Positions 5,926 to 15,364 of a stretch of DNA of 64,000 bases are shown here, piece after piece; position 1 is the first letter of the stretch; every line of letters begins with the position of its first letter. The position numbers were made by a program, and so were the translations under genes. The notes beneath the pieces were generated by a model that worked only from the letters and a program-made list of their open reading frames with translations, was not told the DNA's origin and searched no databases. Origin of the DNA: UBA7672 sp044224605 (GTDB lineage: Bacteria; Pseudomonadota; Alphaproteobacteria; Caulobacterales; Hyphomonadaceae); NCBI GenBank assembly GCA_044224605.1, contig JBGAKC010000015.1, positions 40,864 through 104,863 of the forward strand, in the 5' to 3' direction.

Positions 5926-8256
5926 ATGTCAGTGGACTTCGGCGCCGTCCGTCCGGGTGGGATCAACACGTTGCGCGCGGGTGCAGCGCTGGCTCTGGTC
6001 CTTACGGCAGCTGCTTATGCACCGTCCCATGCGCAGACCGGACCCGTGGCTGACGCCGACAGTGTTTCGCCCGTCGACGAGCCGACGCCGAATTCTCCAT
6101 CGACCGAAGACGATGACGGCAAGCGGGAGCAGGATCGCGTCTACGTGCTTGGCCGCCGCGTGCAGTCGTCGGTTGCGACCGTGAATACGGAAGACGCCCC
6201 GCAGGTCATCAACATCATCGACGGGGAGACACTGCAGGAGCAGGGCGTCTCCTCGCTCGAGCAGGCGCTACGTAACGTGCCGGGGATCACCACGCAGATC
6301 GGTGAAGGCGGCGTGATGAGCGGCGACCAGTTCTTCATCCGCGGCCTCTCGGCCAAGAACGACATCTTCACGGATGGCCTGCGCGATTTCGGCGTGTTCA
6401 CGCGCGACTCTTTCAACTATGGCCAGGTCGAAGTGTTCAAGGGGCCGTCGGCGTCGGCCTTCGGGCGCGGTGCTGCCGGTGGCGGGATCAACACCACCTC
6501 CAAGGCGCCCTTCCTCGACACGGCGGGCAATCTTTCGGCCTCGCTCGGCGATGGCGAATACCAGCGCATCACGGGCGACTGGAACCAGCAGCTGGGCGAT
6601 GGCGTCGCCGTACGCATCGCAGCGATGCTCCACCACAACGAGAACACCGGCCGCGACCACGTCTATTCGGACCGCTGGGGCGTTGCGCCATCGATCGGCT
6701 TCGGTCTCGACGGCGATACGTCGATCACGCTTGCCTACCTGCACCAGTACGAAGAGAAGGTTCCCGACTACGGCATCCCGACCGTGCAGCCGACCACTAA
6801 TGACTACGCGGTCCCGTCGCCGGCATTCGGCGTTGACCCGACAAACTATTACGGCTTCACGACCGACATCGACGAGACCGTCGTCGACACGATCACGACG
6901 CGCTTGCGCCACACGATCAATGACTGGGTCACGCTGACTAGCGACCTGAAATACGGCTATTACCAGCGTTATTCGCAGTACACGCCCGTGACCTGCAACG
7001 CCGCCTGCGCCACGGCGCTGCTTGATGGCAATGAGGCGACGGTTCCGACCGGATCGGTCGGCGGTCCAGGCCCCTACAACCAGGACACGTACGGTATCCA
7101 GAACATCACGGCGGTGTCGGTGACGGCCCCGCTGTTCGGGCTGCGCAACGAGTTCCTCGCCGGCATCGACGCATCCTGGCAGGAGAACAGCCGCAACAGC
7201 TATGGCGCCTACGCCTCGCGCGACACGACGAAGGACCTGCTCAATCCGCAGTTCGGCGCCACGCCTGTGCGCGGATCGCTGTCCAACGTGCGCGATGCGA
7301 CGGCGCGCGACGTCTCGCTCTTCGTCAACGATCGCATGTGGTTCACCGATGAGTGGTCGCTGAATGTCGGCCTGCGCCAGGCCTGGTACGAGATCGACCA
7401 GACGATCACCAATGTGGCGGCGGCGACCTGCAATGGCGTCGCGGTGGGCGCGGGCTTCGCCTGCAACACGGGCTCCAACACCGCGTTCTTCACCCCGCAG
7501 GTCAGCGTGATGTTCGAGCCGGATGCGACCCAGACATATTACCTGTCCTATTCGACCTCGGCCAAGCCGCCGGGCGTGTCGGTCGCCAACGCCGACACGA
7601 TCGCGGGGCCGACGACGCCGGCCGGCATCGGCACGCAGGATCTCGATCCGGAAGAGAACACCAATGTCGAACTCGGCGGCCGCCTGTCGTTGTTCGACAG
7701 CAAGCTGCAGCTGCAGGGCGCCGTCTTCCAGACCAAGAAGGACAACGCCAAGGAAAGCGATCCGCTCGGCAACATCACCCGCTCGGGCGACAGCCAGGAA
7801 GTGAAGGGCGTCGAGCTGGGCCTCGCCGGCGCGATCACGGACGAGTGGTCGGTCAACGCCAGCTACACTTTCCTCGACACCGAGACGACCGACTCGGCGA
7901 CGACCTACACCTTCCGGGGCGTGACGCGCTCGGTGATCGGCAACGAGATCGCCTTCACGCCGAAGCATGCGGCGAGCCTGTGGACGACCTACACCTTCAC
8001 GGGCGATCTGCTGGGCCTCGAGATCGGCGGCGGCGTTACCTATCAGGACGATGTCTGGCTCAACGTGCAGAACACGGCCTATGCGCCGGGCTACACGACG
8101 CTGGACGGCATGGTGTCCTACGCCTGGGACCGGTTCCGCGTTTCGCTCAACGGCTACAACCTGTCGGACGAGACCTATTACGCACAGGTGCATGGCAACC
8201 GGGTGACCCCGGGCCAGGGCCGCACCGTCATCGCAACCCTCGGCGTGGTTTTCTGA
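5926..8256 (+). CDS. TonB-dependent siderophore receptor
   Basis: Outer-membrane receptor, 776 residues, that imports ferric siderophores with energy from TonB-ExbBD. It has an N-terminal signal sequence (to about residue 37), a short TonB-box-like region, a plug domain (about 75-190, with SSLEQALRNVPGITTQ, then FFIRGLSAKNDIFTDGLRD and VEVFKGPSASAFGRGAAGG), and a 22-strand barrel ending in the typical aromatic residue (LGVVF). The plug sequence resembles catecholate receptors of the Fiu/FepA-like group. The PiuC hydroxylase gene follows, a common pairing. Regulation by Fur is suggested by the upstream dyad. The ligand is not certain. Confidence 0.92.
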   Translation: MSVDFGAVRPGGINTLRAGAALALVLTAAAYAPSHAQTGPVADADSVSPVDEPTPNSPSTEDDDGKREQDRVYVLGRRVQSSVATVNTEDAPQVINIIDGETLQEQGVSSLEQALRNVPGITTQIGEGGVMSGDQFFIRGLSAKNDIFTDGLRDFGVFTRDSFNYGQVEVFKGPSASAFGRGAAGGGINTTSKAPFLDTAGNLSASLGDGEYQRITGDWNQQLGDGVAVRIAAMLHHNENTGRDHVYSDRWGVAPSIGFGLDGDTSITLAYLHQYEEKVPDYGIPTVQPTTNDYAVPSPAFGVDPTNYYGFTTDIDETVVDTITTRLRHTINDWVTLTSDLKYGYYQRYSQYTPVTCNAACATALLDGNEATVPTGSVGGPGPYNQDTYGIQNITAVSVTAPLFGLRNEFLAGIDASWQENSRNSYGAYASRDTTKDLLNPQFGATPVRGSLSNVRDATARDVSLFVNDRMWFTDEWSLNVGLRQAWYEIDQTITNVAAATCNGVAVGAGFACNTGSNTAFFTPQVSVMFEPDATQTYYLSYSTSAKPPGVSVANADTIAGPTTPAGIGTQDLDPEENTNVELGGRLSLFDSKLQLQGAVFQTKKDNAKESDPLGNITRSGDSQEVKGVELGLAGAITDEWSVNASYTFLDTETTDSATTYTFRGVTRSVIGNEIAFTPKHAASLWTTYTFTGDLLGLEIGGGVTYQDDVWLNVQNTAYAPGYTTLDGMVSYAWDRFRVSLNGYNLSDETYYAQVHGNRVTPGQGRTVIATLGVVF

Positions 8257-8286
8257 TCCTCCCCCCAACAACCACGCCTTCCTGAC

Positions 8287-8320
8287 GGGACCGGGCTCCA
8301 TGCGAGTCCGGTCCCTTTTT
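8287..8320 (+). terminator. Rho-independent terminator after the siderophore receptor
   Basis: A 12-bp stem (8287-8298 with 8304-8315, one G-U pair) with loop CATGC, then TTTTT (8316-8320). It separates the receptor from piuC, so piuC either has its own promoter or is expressed by partial read-through. Confidence 0.85.
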
Positions 8321-8373
8321 ATAGGAGAGGCGAAAACGCTCCCACGACGATAACGCCACGAGGGTAGGCGAAG

Positions 8374-9057
8374 ATGCTGGTCAAGGTTGAAGCGGTCCTG
8401 TCGAAGGACGAAGTCGCGCATTGCCGCTCCGTGCTGGAAGGCGCGCAGTGGGTCGATGGGAAGGTCACGGCCGGCGCGCAGTCGGCGCTGGCTAAGCATA
8501 ATCTCCAGGTCCCGGAGGATGCGCCGCAGGCAAGGGTGCTGGGTGAGATTGTGCTGCGGGCGCTAGGGCGATCGCAGGGATTCAATTCGGCGGCTGTGCC
8601 GTTCCGCGTGTTTCCGCCGCTGTTCAATCGCTATGATGTGGGCATGAAATTCGGGGCGCATGTCGACAATGCGATCCGCTTCATCTCAGGCCCGAACATT
8701 CGCGTGCGCACCGACCTGTCGGCGACGCTCTTTCTCACCGGGCCGGAGGACTATGACGGCGGCGAGCTGGTGATCGAGGATACGTACGGCAGGCAGAGCG
8801 TGAAGTTCGCGGCGGGCGACATGGTGCTCTATCCGGCGACGAGTCTTCATCGCGTCGAGGAGATCACGCGCGGGAGCCGGTGGGCGTCGTTCTTCTGGAT
8901 CCAGTCGATGGTGAAGGATGACGGGGCGCGCACGCTGCTCTACGAGCTCGACCAGTCGATCATTAAGACGCGCACGGAACTGGGTGACAAGCACGAGGCC
9001 GTGCTGGGGCTGACGGCGGTCTATCACAACCTGCTGCGGAAGTGGGCCGAAGTGTAG
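8374..9057 (+). CDS. piuC: PKHD-type Fe(II)/2-oxoglutarate hydroxylase PiuC
   Basis: A 227-residue cytosolic dioxygenase of the PiuC/YbiX family, known to be encoded next to siderophore receptors and induced by iron limitation. The double-stranded beta-helix carries the iron triad H96-x-D98 (AHVDNA) and H159 (SLHRVEE), with R169 as the probable 2-oxoglutarate anchor (TRGSR). The family blocks RVRTDLSATLFL and DYDGGELVIEDTYG are intact. Its true substrate is unknown in the family. It is separated from the receptor gene by a terminator. Confidence 0.93.
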   Translation: MLVKVEAVLSKDEVAHCRSVLEGAQWVDGKVTAGAQSALAKHNLQVPEDAPQARVLGEIVLRALGRSQGFNSAAVPFRVFPPLFNRYDVGMKFGAHVDNAIRFISGPNIRVRTDLSATLFLTGPEDYDGGELVIEDTYGRQSVKFAAGDMVLYPATSLHRVEEITRGSRWASFFWIQSMVKDDGARTLLYELDQSIIKTRTELGDKHEAVLGLTAVYHNLLRKWAEV

Positions 9058-9147
9058 GAGCGCCCGGGCGTCTGCCCGGCATCTCTTGGGGAGCATGCGA
9101 GATGTTCGCTGCTTCGTAGCGACTTCCGCGCAGGCGCCCGGCGCTCC
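9057..9147. repeat. Branched inverted-repeat element between convergent genes
   Basis: The outer arms 9057-9075 and 9130-9147 pair over 18 bp with one bulged C and one G-U pair. They enclose two smaller hairpins: CATCTC/GAGATG, and CGCT/AGCG around 9107-9121. No T-run is present. It fills nearly the whole gap between piuC and the TraB/GumN gene and may stop transcription from both sides or be a mobile palindromic repeat. Confidence 0.6.
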
Positions 9148-9151
9148 CGGA

Positions 9152-10060
9152 TTACTGCACGCGCTCGGCTTCAATACCCCTCGCTTTGAGCATGGCGAGC
9201 ACGCTGTCGGGGCCGATCAGGTGCATGGCGCCGACGGCGATGAAGATCGTGCCTTTGCCCGTGATCAACTCCGCGATCTTGCCGGCCCAGCTGGCGTTGC
9301 GGTCGACGATCAGGACTTTATAGATGTCCAGGTTCTTGTCCTTCATTTCCTCGACAAGCAGTTTCTCGAGATTGTCGACATCGCCGGACGCCCAGCGGGC
9401 GACCATCTGGTCCAGCTCGACGGAAGCGTTCTTGTACTCCTCAAGCGTCTCGCGGAGGAAGGCGAGCTCCTGCTTGCGCGCCATGCCCGTGAAGACGCCC
9501 ATCTGTTCCTCGATCGTCTCCAGGCCTTTCGGGGCGATCTCGCGGGCGCCGAAAATTGCCTCGACCTTCCTGTCGACGCCGGAGCTGGAATCGTAGCCCG
9601 CGCGTTCGATCGTGGCGTTCGAGATGGTGAGGGCGGCGAACCACGGGCGGTAGACATTCAGCTGTGAGGCGCTGAGGCCAGCGAGCGCGGCGGCTTCATC
9701 CAGCGTCTTGATTTCCTCGGGCGTGAGATCCTTCGAGAGCGGAAGCTGGGGCGCAAGACCATGTTTCTGGACGATCTTGAGCATGTCGCTCTGCATCGTC
9801 GCGGGGTCGGTGGTCGGCAGCTCAAGCCACAGTTCCTGCGCTTCCTTCATTGCAGTGTCGAGCTTTGGGCCGCGCCAGGCAGTGTCGGGTTTGAGCACAT
9901 GGATCGTGCCCAGGAGGTAGATCGTCGAATCCGCATCCTTGATGACCCAGAAGGCCGGCTGGGCGGCGGCGGGCAGGGCGCCGGTCGCCATTGCGAGGCA
10001 GGCAAGGGCGGCGGCAATCGTGCTGCGCACCAGACGGCCGATAGTGGCGGCAAGGATCAT
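9152..10060 (-). CDS. TraB/GumN family protein
   Basis: A 302-residue protein with a hydrophobic signal or anchor (about residues 1-34, ending AAAQP), so it is exported. It contains the two signature motifs of the TraB/PrgY/GumN superfamily: GTIHVLK near the N-terminus, and AVGAMHLIG near the C-terminus. Members are thought to be metal-dependent proteases of the Tiki type, but bacterial roles are mostly unproven. The ATG at 10060 is chosen because it has a GGGGAG ribosome-binding site and gives a clean signal peptide. A longer frame starts at 10273 but overlaps the argG promoter. Confidence 0.85.
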   Translation of the reverse strand: MILAATIGRLVRSTIAAALACLAMATGALPAAAQPAFWVIKDADSTIYLLGTIHVLKPDTAWRGPKLDTAMKEAQELWLELPTTDPATMQSDMLKIVQKHGLAPQLPLSKDLTPEEIKTLDEAAALAGLSASQLNVYRPWFAALTISNATIERAGYDSSSGVDRKVEAIFGAREIAPKGLETIEEQMGVFTGMARKQELAFLRETLEEYKNASVELDQMVARWASGDVDNLEKLLVEEMKDKNLDIYKVLIVDRNASWAGKIAELITGKGTIFIAVGAMHLIGPDSVLAMLKARGIEAERVQ

Positions 10061-10200
10061 CCTGTCTCCCCAACGGCAAAGGCGGGCAAACCCGCCGCTT
10101 CCGGATAAGCTAGCACGCGTCGCGCGAGGCGCCACTTTGCCCGGCAGGCGGCTGCCGGAAACTCCGGCATACACGCTCGTTGTCACATTGGTATGATCGC

Positions 10201-10228
10201 TTGCAGCGCGGCGCGCTGGGGCTATAAG
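10201..10228 (+). promoter_or_regulatory. Predicted argG promoter
   Basis: TTGCAG (10201-10206), a 16-bp spacer and TATAAG (10223-10228). The predicted start at about 10235 leaves a leader of about 22 nt with GGGAG at 10244-10248 as ribosome-binding site. Confidence 0.55.
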
Positions 10229-10256
10229 CGCGCCATCTTTTCCGGGAGTTTCGCCC

Positions 10257-11483
<1,227 letters not shown>

Positions 11484-11668
11484 CGCAACGCGAGAATCTT
11501 GGGTTTTCGGGTAGACCCCGGCCAGCGTGTGGATTCCCTCCTTGGGAAGCGCTCCAGGGCCTCCGAATCAATGACTCGCCAATCTGTCAAAGGTTACGTA
11601 TGCTAACGGCACATCTGTGCTAGTGATTCCCTGTTGGGTTGAATTTTGGTGGGTGAAGGGCAGCGGCG

Positions 11669-12208
11669 ATGAATACGCCCGCGCTCCCTAGTGATACGAA
11701 GACCGACCCCGATGTCATCGGAGCGGCGCCGGAAGCTGTTTCATCCACATCACACGCATCGGGTGGAGCCCAGCCGGCGGCTGACTGGATCTGCGTCGCG
11801 GCTGCCCGCAATGTTTTGGTGGTCGACGACAATGACCGCCACCTCGACATCCTGAACACCATCCTGTCCAGCGTCGGCCACGATGTGGAGACGTGCGGGT
11901 CAGGTTCCGAAGCGCTGCGCCGGATGGAGATGCGCCACTACGACGTTGTCGTGCTCGACATGGTGATGCCGGAGGTGAGCGGCCTTATCGTCGCCCAGCA
12001 GATGCGCGTGTCGGCGCTCAACCGTTATACGCCTGTCATCATCTGCACGGCCAACATCGCGCTGGCGCGGCGACAGCTGATCGACGTGCAGGGGGTCGCG
12101 GCCATCATCGGCAAGCCGATCGACACGGCCAATCTCATTCTCGCTGTGGCGCGTGCGCCGATCCGCGAACTTGAGCGGGGCCGCCGTTCCGATCCGATTC
12201 GGTTGTGA
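11669..12208 (+). CDS. Single-domain response regulator
   Basis: A 179-residue protein made of a non-conserved N-terminal extension of about 45 residues and one receiver domain. It shows the acidic pair (VVDDND), the phospho-acceptor D97 (VVVLDMVMPE), the conserved Thr (ICTAN) and Lys (GKPID). No output domain follows, so it would signal by protein contact or as a phosphate shuttle. It sits 59 bp upstream of the hybrid histidine kinase and probably works with it. Confidence 0.9.
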   Translation: MNTPALPSDTKTDPDVIGAAPEAVSSTSHASGGAQPAADWICVAAARNVLVVDDNDRHLDILNTILSSVGHDVETCGSGSEALRRMEMRHYDVVVLDMVMPEVSGLIVAQQMRVSALNRYTPVIICTANIALARRQLIDVQGVAAIIGKPIDTANLILAVARAPIRELERGRRSDPIRL

Positions 12209-12267
12209 TATTATTTGTCATTCACGCTTAGGGTTTCTTCTCGGCAAAGCGTGCTGAGGGTCGTTGC

Positions 12268-14364
12268 ATGACGCTGGAGGATCCCGGTTGGGAGCAGATG
12301 CGGCTGGCCGCGCTGTTCGAGCTGGATCTTCTGCATGGCGGACTGTTTCCCGATCTCGACCGTCTCACGACGCTGGCGGCGGATATCTGCAACGCCAACA
12401 TCGCTGCTTTCACCGTCCACGACGCCAGCCGCGCCTATCAGGTCTCGACCAGTTTCGGCGCCCGCGACACGATGGCAAAGGACGAGTGCATGTGTTCGCC
12501 CGTGCTGGAGCGCAACAAGACCCTGCATTCAGCGGATGCGCGGGTGGACCGCAGGCTGGCGCAGGCCCGCTATGTCGTGGGCGAGCCCCATGTTCGCAGC
12601 TTCATCGGCGTGCCTCTGGGCGCCGAACCGGACCAGCCGATTGGCGTGCTGGCCGTCGGCCATACCGAGCCGGGCCGGTTCGGGCCGCGGGAGATCGGCC
12701 GGCTGGAGAAGGTCGCCGAACTGGTGTCTTCCTTCCTGCTCCAGCGCCGCACGGCGATACGGGCGATGCGCGCCGCCGAAAAGACGGAGGAGGAGCGCCA
12801 GCGCCAGCATCTGTTCGAGCATATCTTCGAGGCCATCCAGGAAGGCGTGAACGTGCTGGCGCCCAAGCGCGGCATCATCGAGGCGAACCCGGCCTGCCTG
12901 TCGATCATGGACATGACGATGGAGCAGGTGCAGTCGCGCAGCTACAAGGATCCGCGCTGGCGCACGATACATCCGGATGGTTCGGTCTATGCGCCGGATG
13001 AGTATCCCGCCATCGTCACGCTGCGGACAGGGCGAGAGATGCAGAACGTGCGGCTCGGGGTCGAGCTGCAGGGCGGCGAGACGCGCTGGCTGTCGGTGAA
13101 CACTGTCCCGCTGCGCCATCCGGAAACGGGCGCTGTCGAATTCGCCGTCGTGACGATGAAGGACGTGACGGAGCAGCATCTCGCCGAGGTGCGGCTGACG
13201 GCGCAGAACGCGAAGCTGGCCGAGGCGTTGAACGAAGCGGAGAAGGCAAGCCGCGCCAAGACTGACTTCATGGGGGTGATGAGTCACGAGCTTCGTACGC
13301 CGATGAATGCGGTGTTGAGCTGCGCGCTGCTGCTGTCGCAGTCGCGGCTCGATCCCGTGCAGCGGCGAACCCTGGGCGTGCTGGAAGATGCGGGTCGGCA
13401 GATGCTGGCGGTGCTCAATGACCTGCTCGATATTTCCAGCCTCAACGCCGACAAGGTACGCATTGAACGCGAGCAGGTGTCGCTGCTGCGGCTGATCGAG
13501 GATGCGGCGGTGATCTGGGCATCCGAAGTAGAGGCGAAGGGCCTGTCGCTGTCGGTGATGATCGACCCAAGCCTGTCGCAATTGCGCTCGATCGACACGG
13601 CGCGTCTGCTGCAGGTGATCGGCAACCTGATGGCGAACGCGATCAAGTTCACGACCGAAGGCGGCATCTCCATCCAGGCTTGGCCCGAGCGCGGGATGAA
13701 TGGCGAAGAACATGTCGCCATCGAGGTCGAGGACACGGGGCCGGGCGTGCCGGAGGAGGCGGCCCAGCGCATCTTCTCGCCGTTCGAGCAGGCCGATGTC
13801 TCGGCCAAGCGGCGGCATGGCGGGCTGGGGCTTGGCCTCTATGTCGCGCGGCGGCTGTGCGTCGCGATGGGCGGGGACATTGAGCTGGAGACGGAGCCGG
13901 GGCGCGGCTCCCGCTTCACTGTTCGGATCGAGGCGCCTGTAGCGCCCGAAGGGCCGAAGAGCGTTCCAGCGCAACCTGCCAATGACCAGCCGGAGCTGGA
14001 GGGGCGGGACATTCTCTGCATCGACGACAATCCGCGCAATCTCTATGTGCTGGGCGCCATGCTGCGCGCGGCCGGGCACCGCACGATTGAATGCGCATCC
14101 GGGGCCGAGGCGCTCGACATCCTGGCGCAGCGCAAGTTCGACGTGATCCTGCTCGACATGGTGATGCCGGAGATGGATGGGCTAGACGTGCTGGCCAGAC
14201 TGCGCGAGGGCGGCGGGATCAACGCCGCGACGCCGGTGATCGCCTGCACGGCTAACGTGCTGCCGGACCAGGTCGAGGCTTACCTGAAAGCCGGAACCGC
14301 CGGCGTGCTGGCCAAGCCGATCGACCCGCGTGCGATGTTGCAGGCGGTGGCGAACGCGGCCTGA
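12268..14364 (+). CDS. Hybrid sensor histidine kinase (GAF-PAS-HisKA-HATPase-REC)
   Basis: A 698-residue cytosolic kinase with no transmembrane segment. Order of domains: GAF-like sensor (about 25-165, with VRSFIGVPLGAE), PAS (about 190-310), dimerisation domain with the phospho-accepting His340 (MSHELRTPMNAV), ATPase domain (about 435-555, with NAIKFT and RHGGLGLGLYV), and a C-terminal receiver with D630 (VILLDMVMPEMDG). The GAF domain contains a CMC pair in KDECMCSPVLE, but ligand binding is unknown. The receiver is close in sequence to the neighbouring single-domain regulator, suggesting a phosphorelay built by duplication. Confidence 0.92.
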   Translation: MTLEDPGWEQMRLAALFELDLLHGGLFPDLDRLTTLAADICNANIAAFTVHDASRAYQVSTSFGARDTMAKDECMCSPVLERNKTLHSADARVDRRLAQARYVVGEPHVRSFIGVPLGAEPDQPIGVLAVGHTEPGRFGPREIGRLEKVAELVSSFLLQRRTAIRAMRAAEKTEEERQRQHLFEHIFEAIQEGVNVLAPKRGIIEANPACLSIMDMTMEQVQSRSYKDPRWRTIHPDGSVYAPDEYPAIVTLRTGREMQNVRLGVELQGGETRWLSVNTVPLRHPETGAVEFAVVTMKDVTEQHLAEVRLTAQNAKLAEALNEAEKASRAKTDFMGVMSHELRTPMNAVLSCALLLSQSRLDPVQRRTLGVLEDAGRQMLAVLNDLLDISSLNADKVRIEREQVSLLRLIEDAAVIWASEVEAKGLSLSVMIDPSLSQLRSIDTARLLQVIGNLMANAIKFTTEGGISIQAWPERGMNGEEHVAIEVEDTGPGVPEEAAQRIFSPFEQADVSAKRRHGGLGLGLYVARRLCVAMGGDIELETEPGRGSRFTVRIEAPVAPEGPKSVPAQPANDQPELEGRDILCIDDNPRNLYVLGAMLRAAGHRTIECASGAEALDILAQRKFDVILLDMVMPEMDGLDVLARLREGGGINAATPVIACTANVLPDQVEAYLKAGTAGVLAKPIDPRAMLQAVANAA

Positions 14365-14475
14365 CCAAAAAGACGCGTGATTTGGGCGCGGCCTGCTGGT
14401 TTGTCTTGCGCCTTGCCAAAGCCTCGATATTGCAGGCGCCACAGCGGCGAAAAGAGACCGCATCAGGACGATACG

Positions 14476-15009
14476 ATGGACCTCTCCAAGATACCGACCG
14501 GACCGAACCCGCCCGAAGACGTGAACGTCGTCGTCGAGGTTCCGCTGGGCGGCGAGCCGATCAAGTACGAGATCGACAAGGCCTCGGGCGCGATGTTCGT
14601 GGACCGCTTCCTGTACACCTCCATGCGCTATCCGTGTAACTATGGTTTCATTCCGCACACGCTGTCGCTCGATGGCGATCCGATCGATGTGATGGTGGTG
14701 GGCAATCGCGCGCTGGTGCCGGGATCGGTCGTGCGCGTTGTGCCTGTCGGCGTGCTGATGATGACGGATGACAAAGGGCAGGATGAAAAGATTCTCGCCG
14801 TGCCGCACCCGAAGCTCACGCGCTACTACGAGAAGATCAAGCATTACACCGACCTGCCCGATATCCTGGTCGAGCGCATCGTGCACTTCTTCGAGCACTA
14901 CAAGGATCTCGAACCAGGCAAGTGGGTGAAGATCGAGGGCCTGCACGGCCCCGAGCGCGCGCACGAACTCATCCGCGACGCCGTGGAGCGGGCGAAGGCA
15001 GGGAAGTAG
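14476..15009 (+). CDS. ppa: Inorganic pyrophosphatase, family I
   Basis: Hydrolyses pyrophosphate to phosphate in the cytosol and so pulls biosynthetic reactions forward. The 177-residue product has the family signature D66-G-D68-P-I-D71, which holds the metal-binding aspartates, and the RYPCNYGFIP and KHYTDLPD blocks. The ATG at 14476 gives the standard length of about 175 residues; an in-frame start at 14377 adds unrelated sequence. It converges with the yjdM-typA pair. Confidence 0.96.
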   Translation: MDLSKIPTGPNPPEDVNVVVEVPLGGEPIKYEIDKASGAMFVDRFLYTSMRYPCNYGFIPHTLSLDGDPIDVMVVGNRALVPGSVVRVVPVGVLMMTDDKGQDEKILAVPHPKLTRYYEKIKHYTDLPDILVERIVHFFEHYKDLEPGKWVKIEGLHGPERAHELIRDAVERAKAGK

Positions 15010-15017
15010 GCGGCGCC

Positions 15018-15359
15018 TCAGCGTTGCTTCTTCACGAACTCGGACTTGAGCTTCATCGGGCCGAAGCCGTCGACCTTGCAGTCAATGTCGTGGTCTTCGT
15101 CGACGAGGCGGATGTTCTTGACCTTCGTGCCCTGCTTGATGACCTGCGAGGAGCCGCGGAGCTTGAGATCCTTGATCAGGGTGACGGTATCGCCGTCTTC
15201 CAGAACATTGCCGTTGGCGTCCTTGTAGACCCGTGCGGCTTCAGCTGCGGCCGTGGCGGCGGGCGACCATTCGTGCGCGCATTCAGGGCAGACCAGCATC
15301 GCGCCATCCGCATAAGTGAGGGTGGACTGGCAGCTGGGGCAGGGTGGAAGGCCGCTCAT
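15018..15359 (-). CDS. yjdM: PhnA/YjdM-type zinc-ribbon protein
   Basis: A 113-residue protein with an N-terminal zinc ribbon (C7-x2-C10 and C24-x2-C27) and the C-terminal PhnA domain (VYKDANGNVLEDGDTVTLIK, then KLRGSSQVIKQGTKVKNI). The name comes from an old link with alkylphosphonate use, which is not proven. It is 5 bp downstream of typA and should be cotranscribed with it. Confidence 0.9.
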   Translation of the reverse strand: MSGLPPCPSCQSTLTYADGAMLVCPECAHEWSPAATAAAEAARVYKDANGNVLEDGDTVTLIKDLKLRGSSQVIKQGTKVKNIRLVDEDHDIDCKVDGFGPMKLKSEFVKKQR

Positions 15360-15364
15360 ATGGT

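Noticed and set aside
6268..8499. 743-codon open frame antisense to the siderophore receptor and the start of piuC
   Set aside because: The sense strand encodes a full TonB receptor. The antisense protein is Arg/Val/His-rich with no domain, typical of a GC-rich shadow.
12529..14079. 516-codon frame antisense to the hybrid kinase
   Set aside because: The sense frame has all histidine-kinase motifs in order. The antisense product is Arg/His/Gln-rich without a domain.
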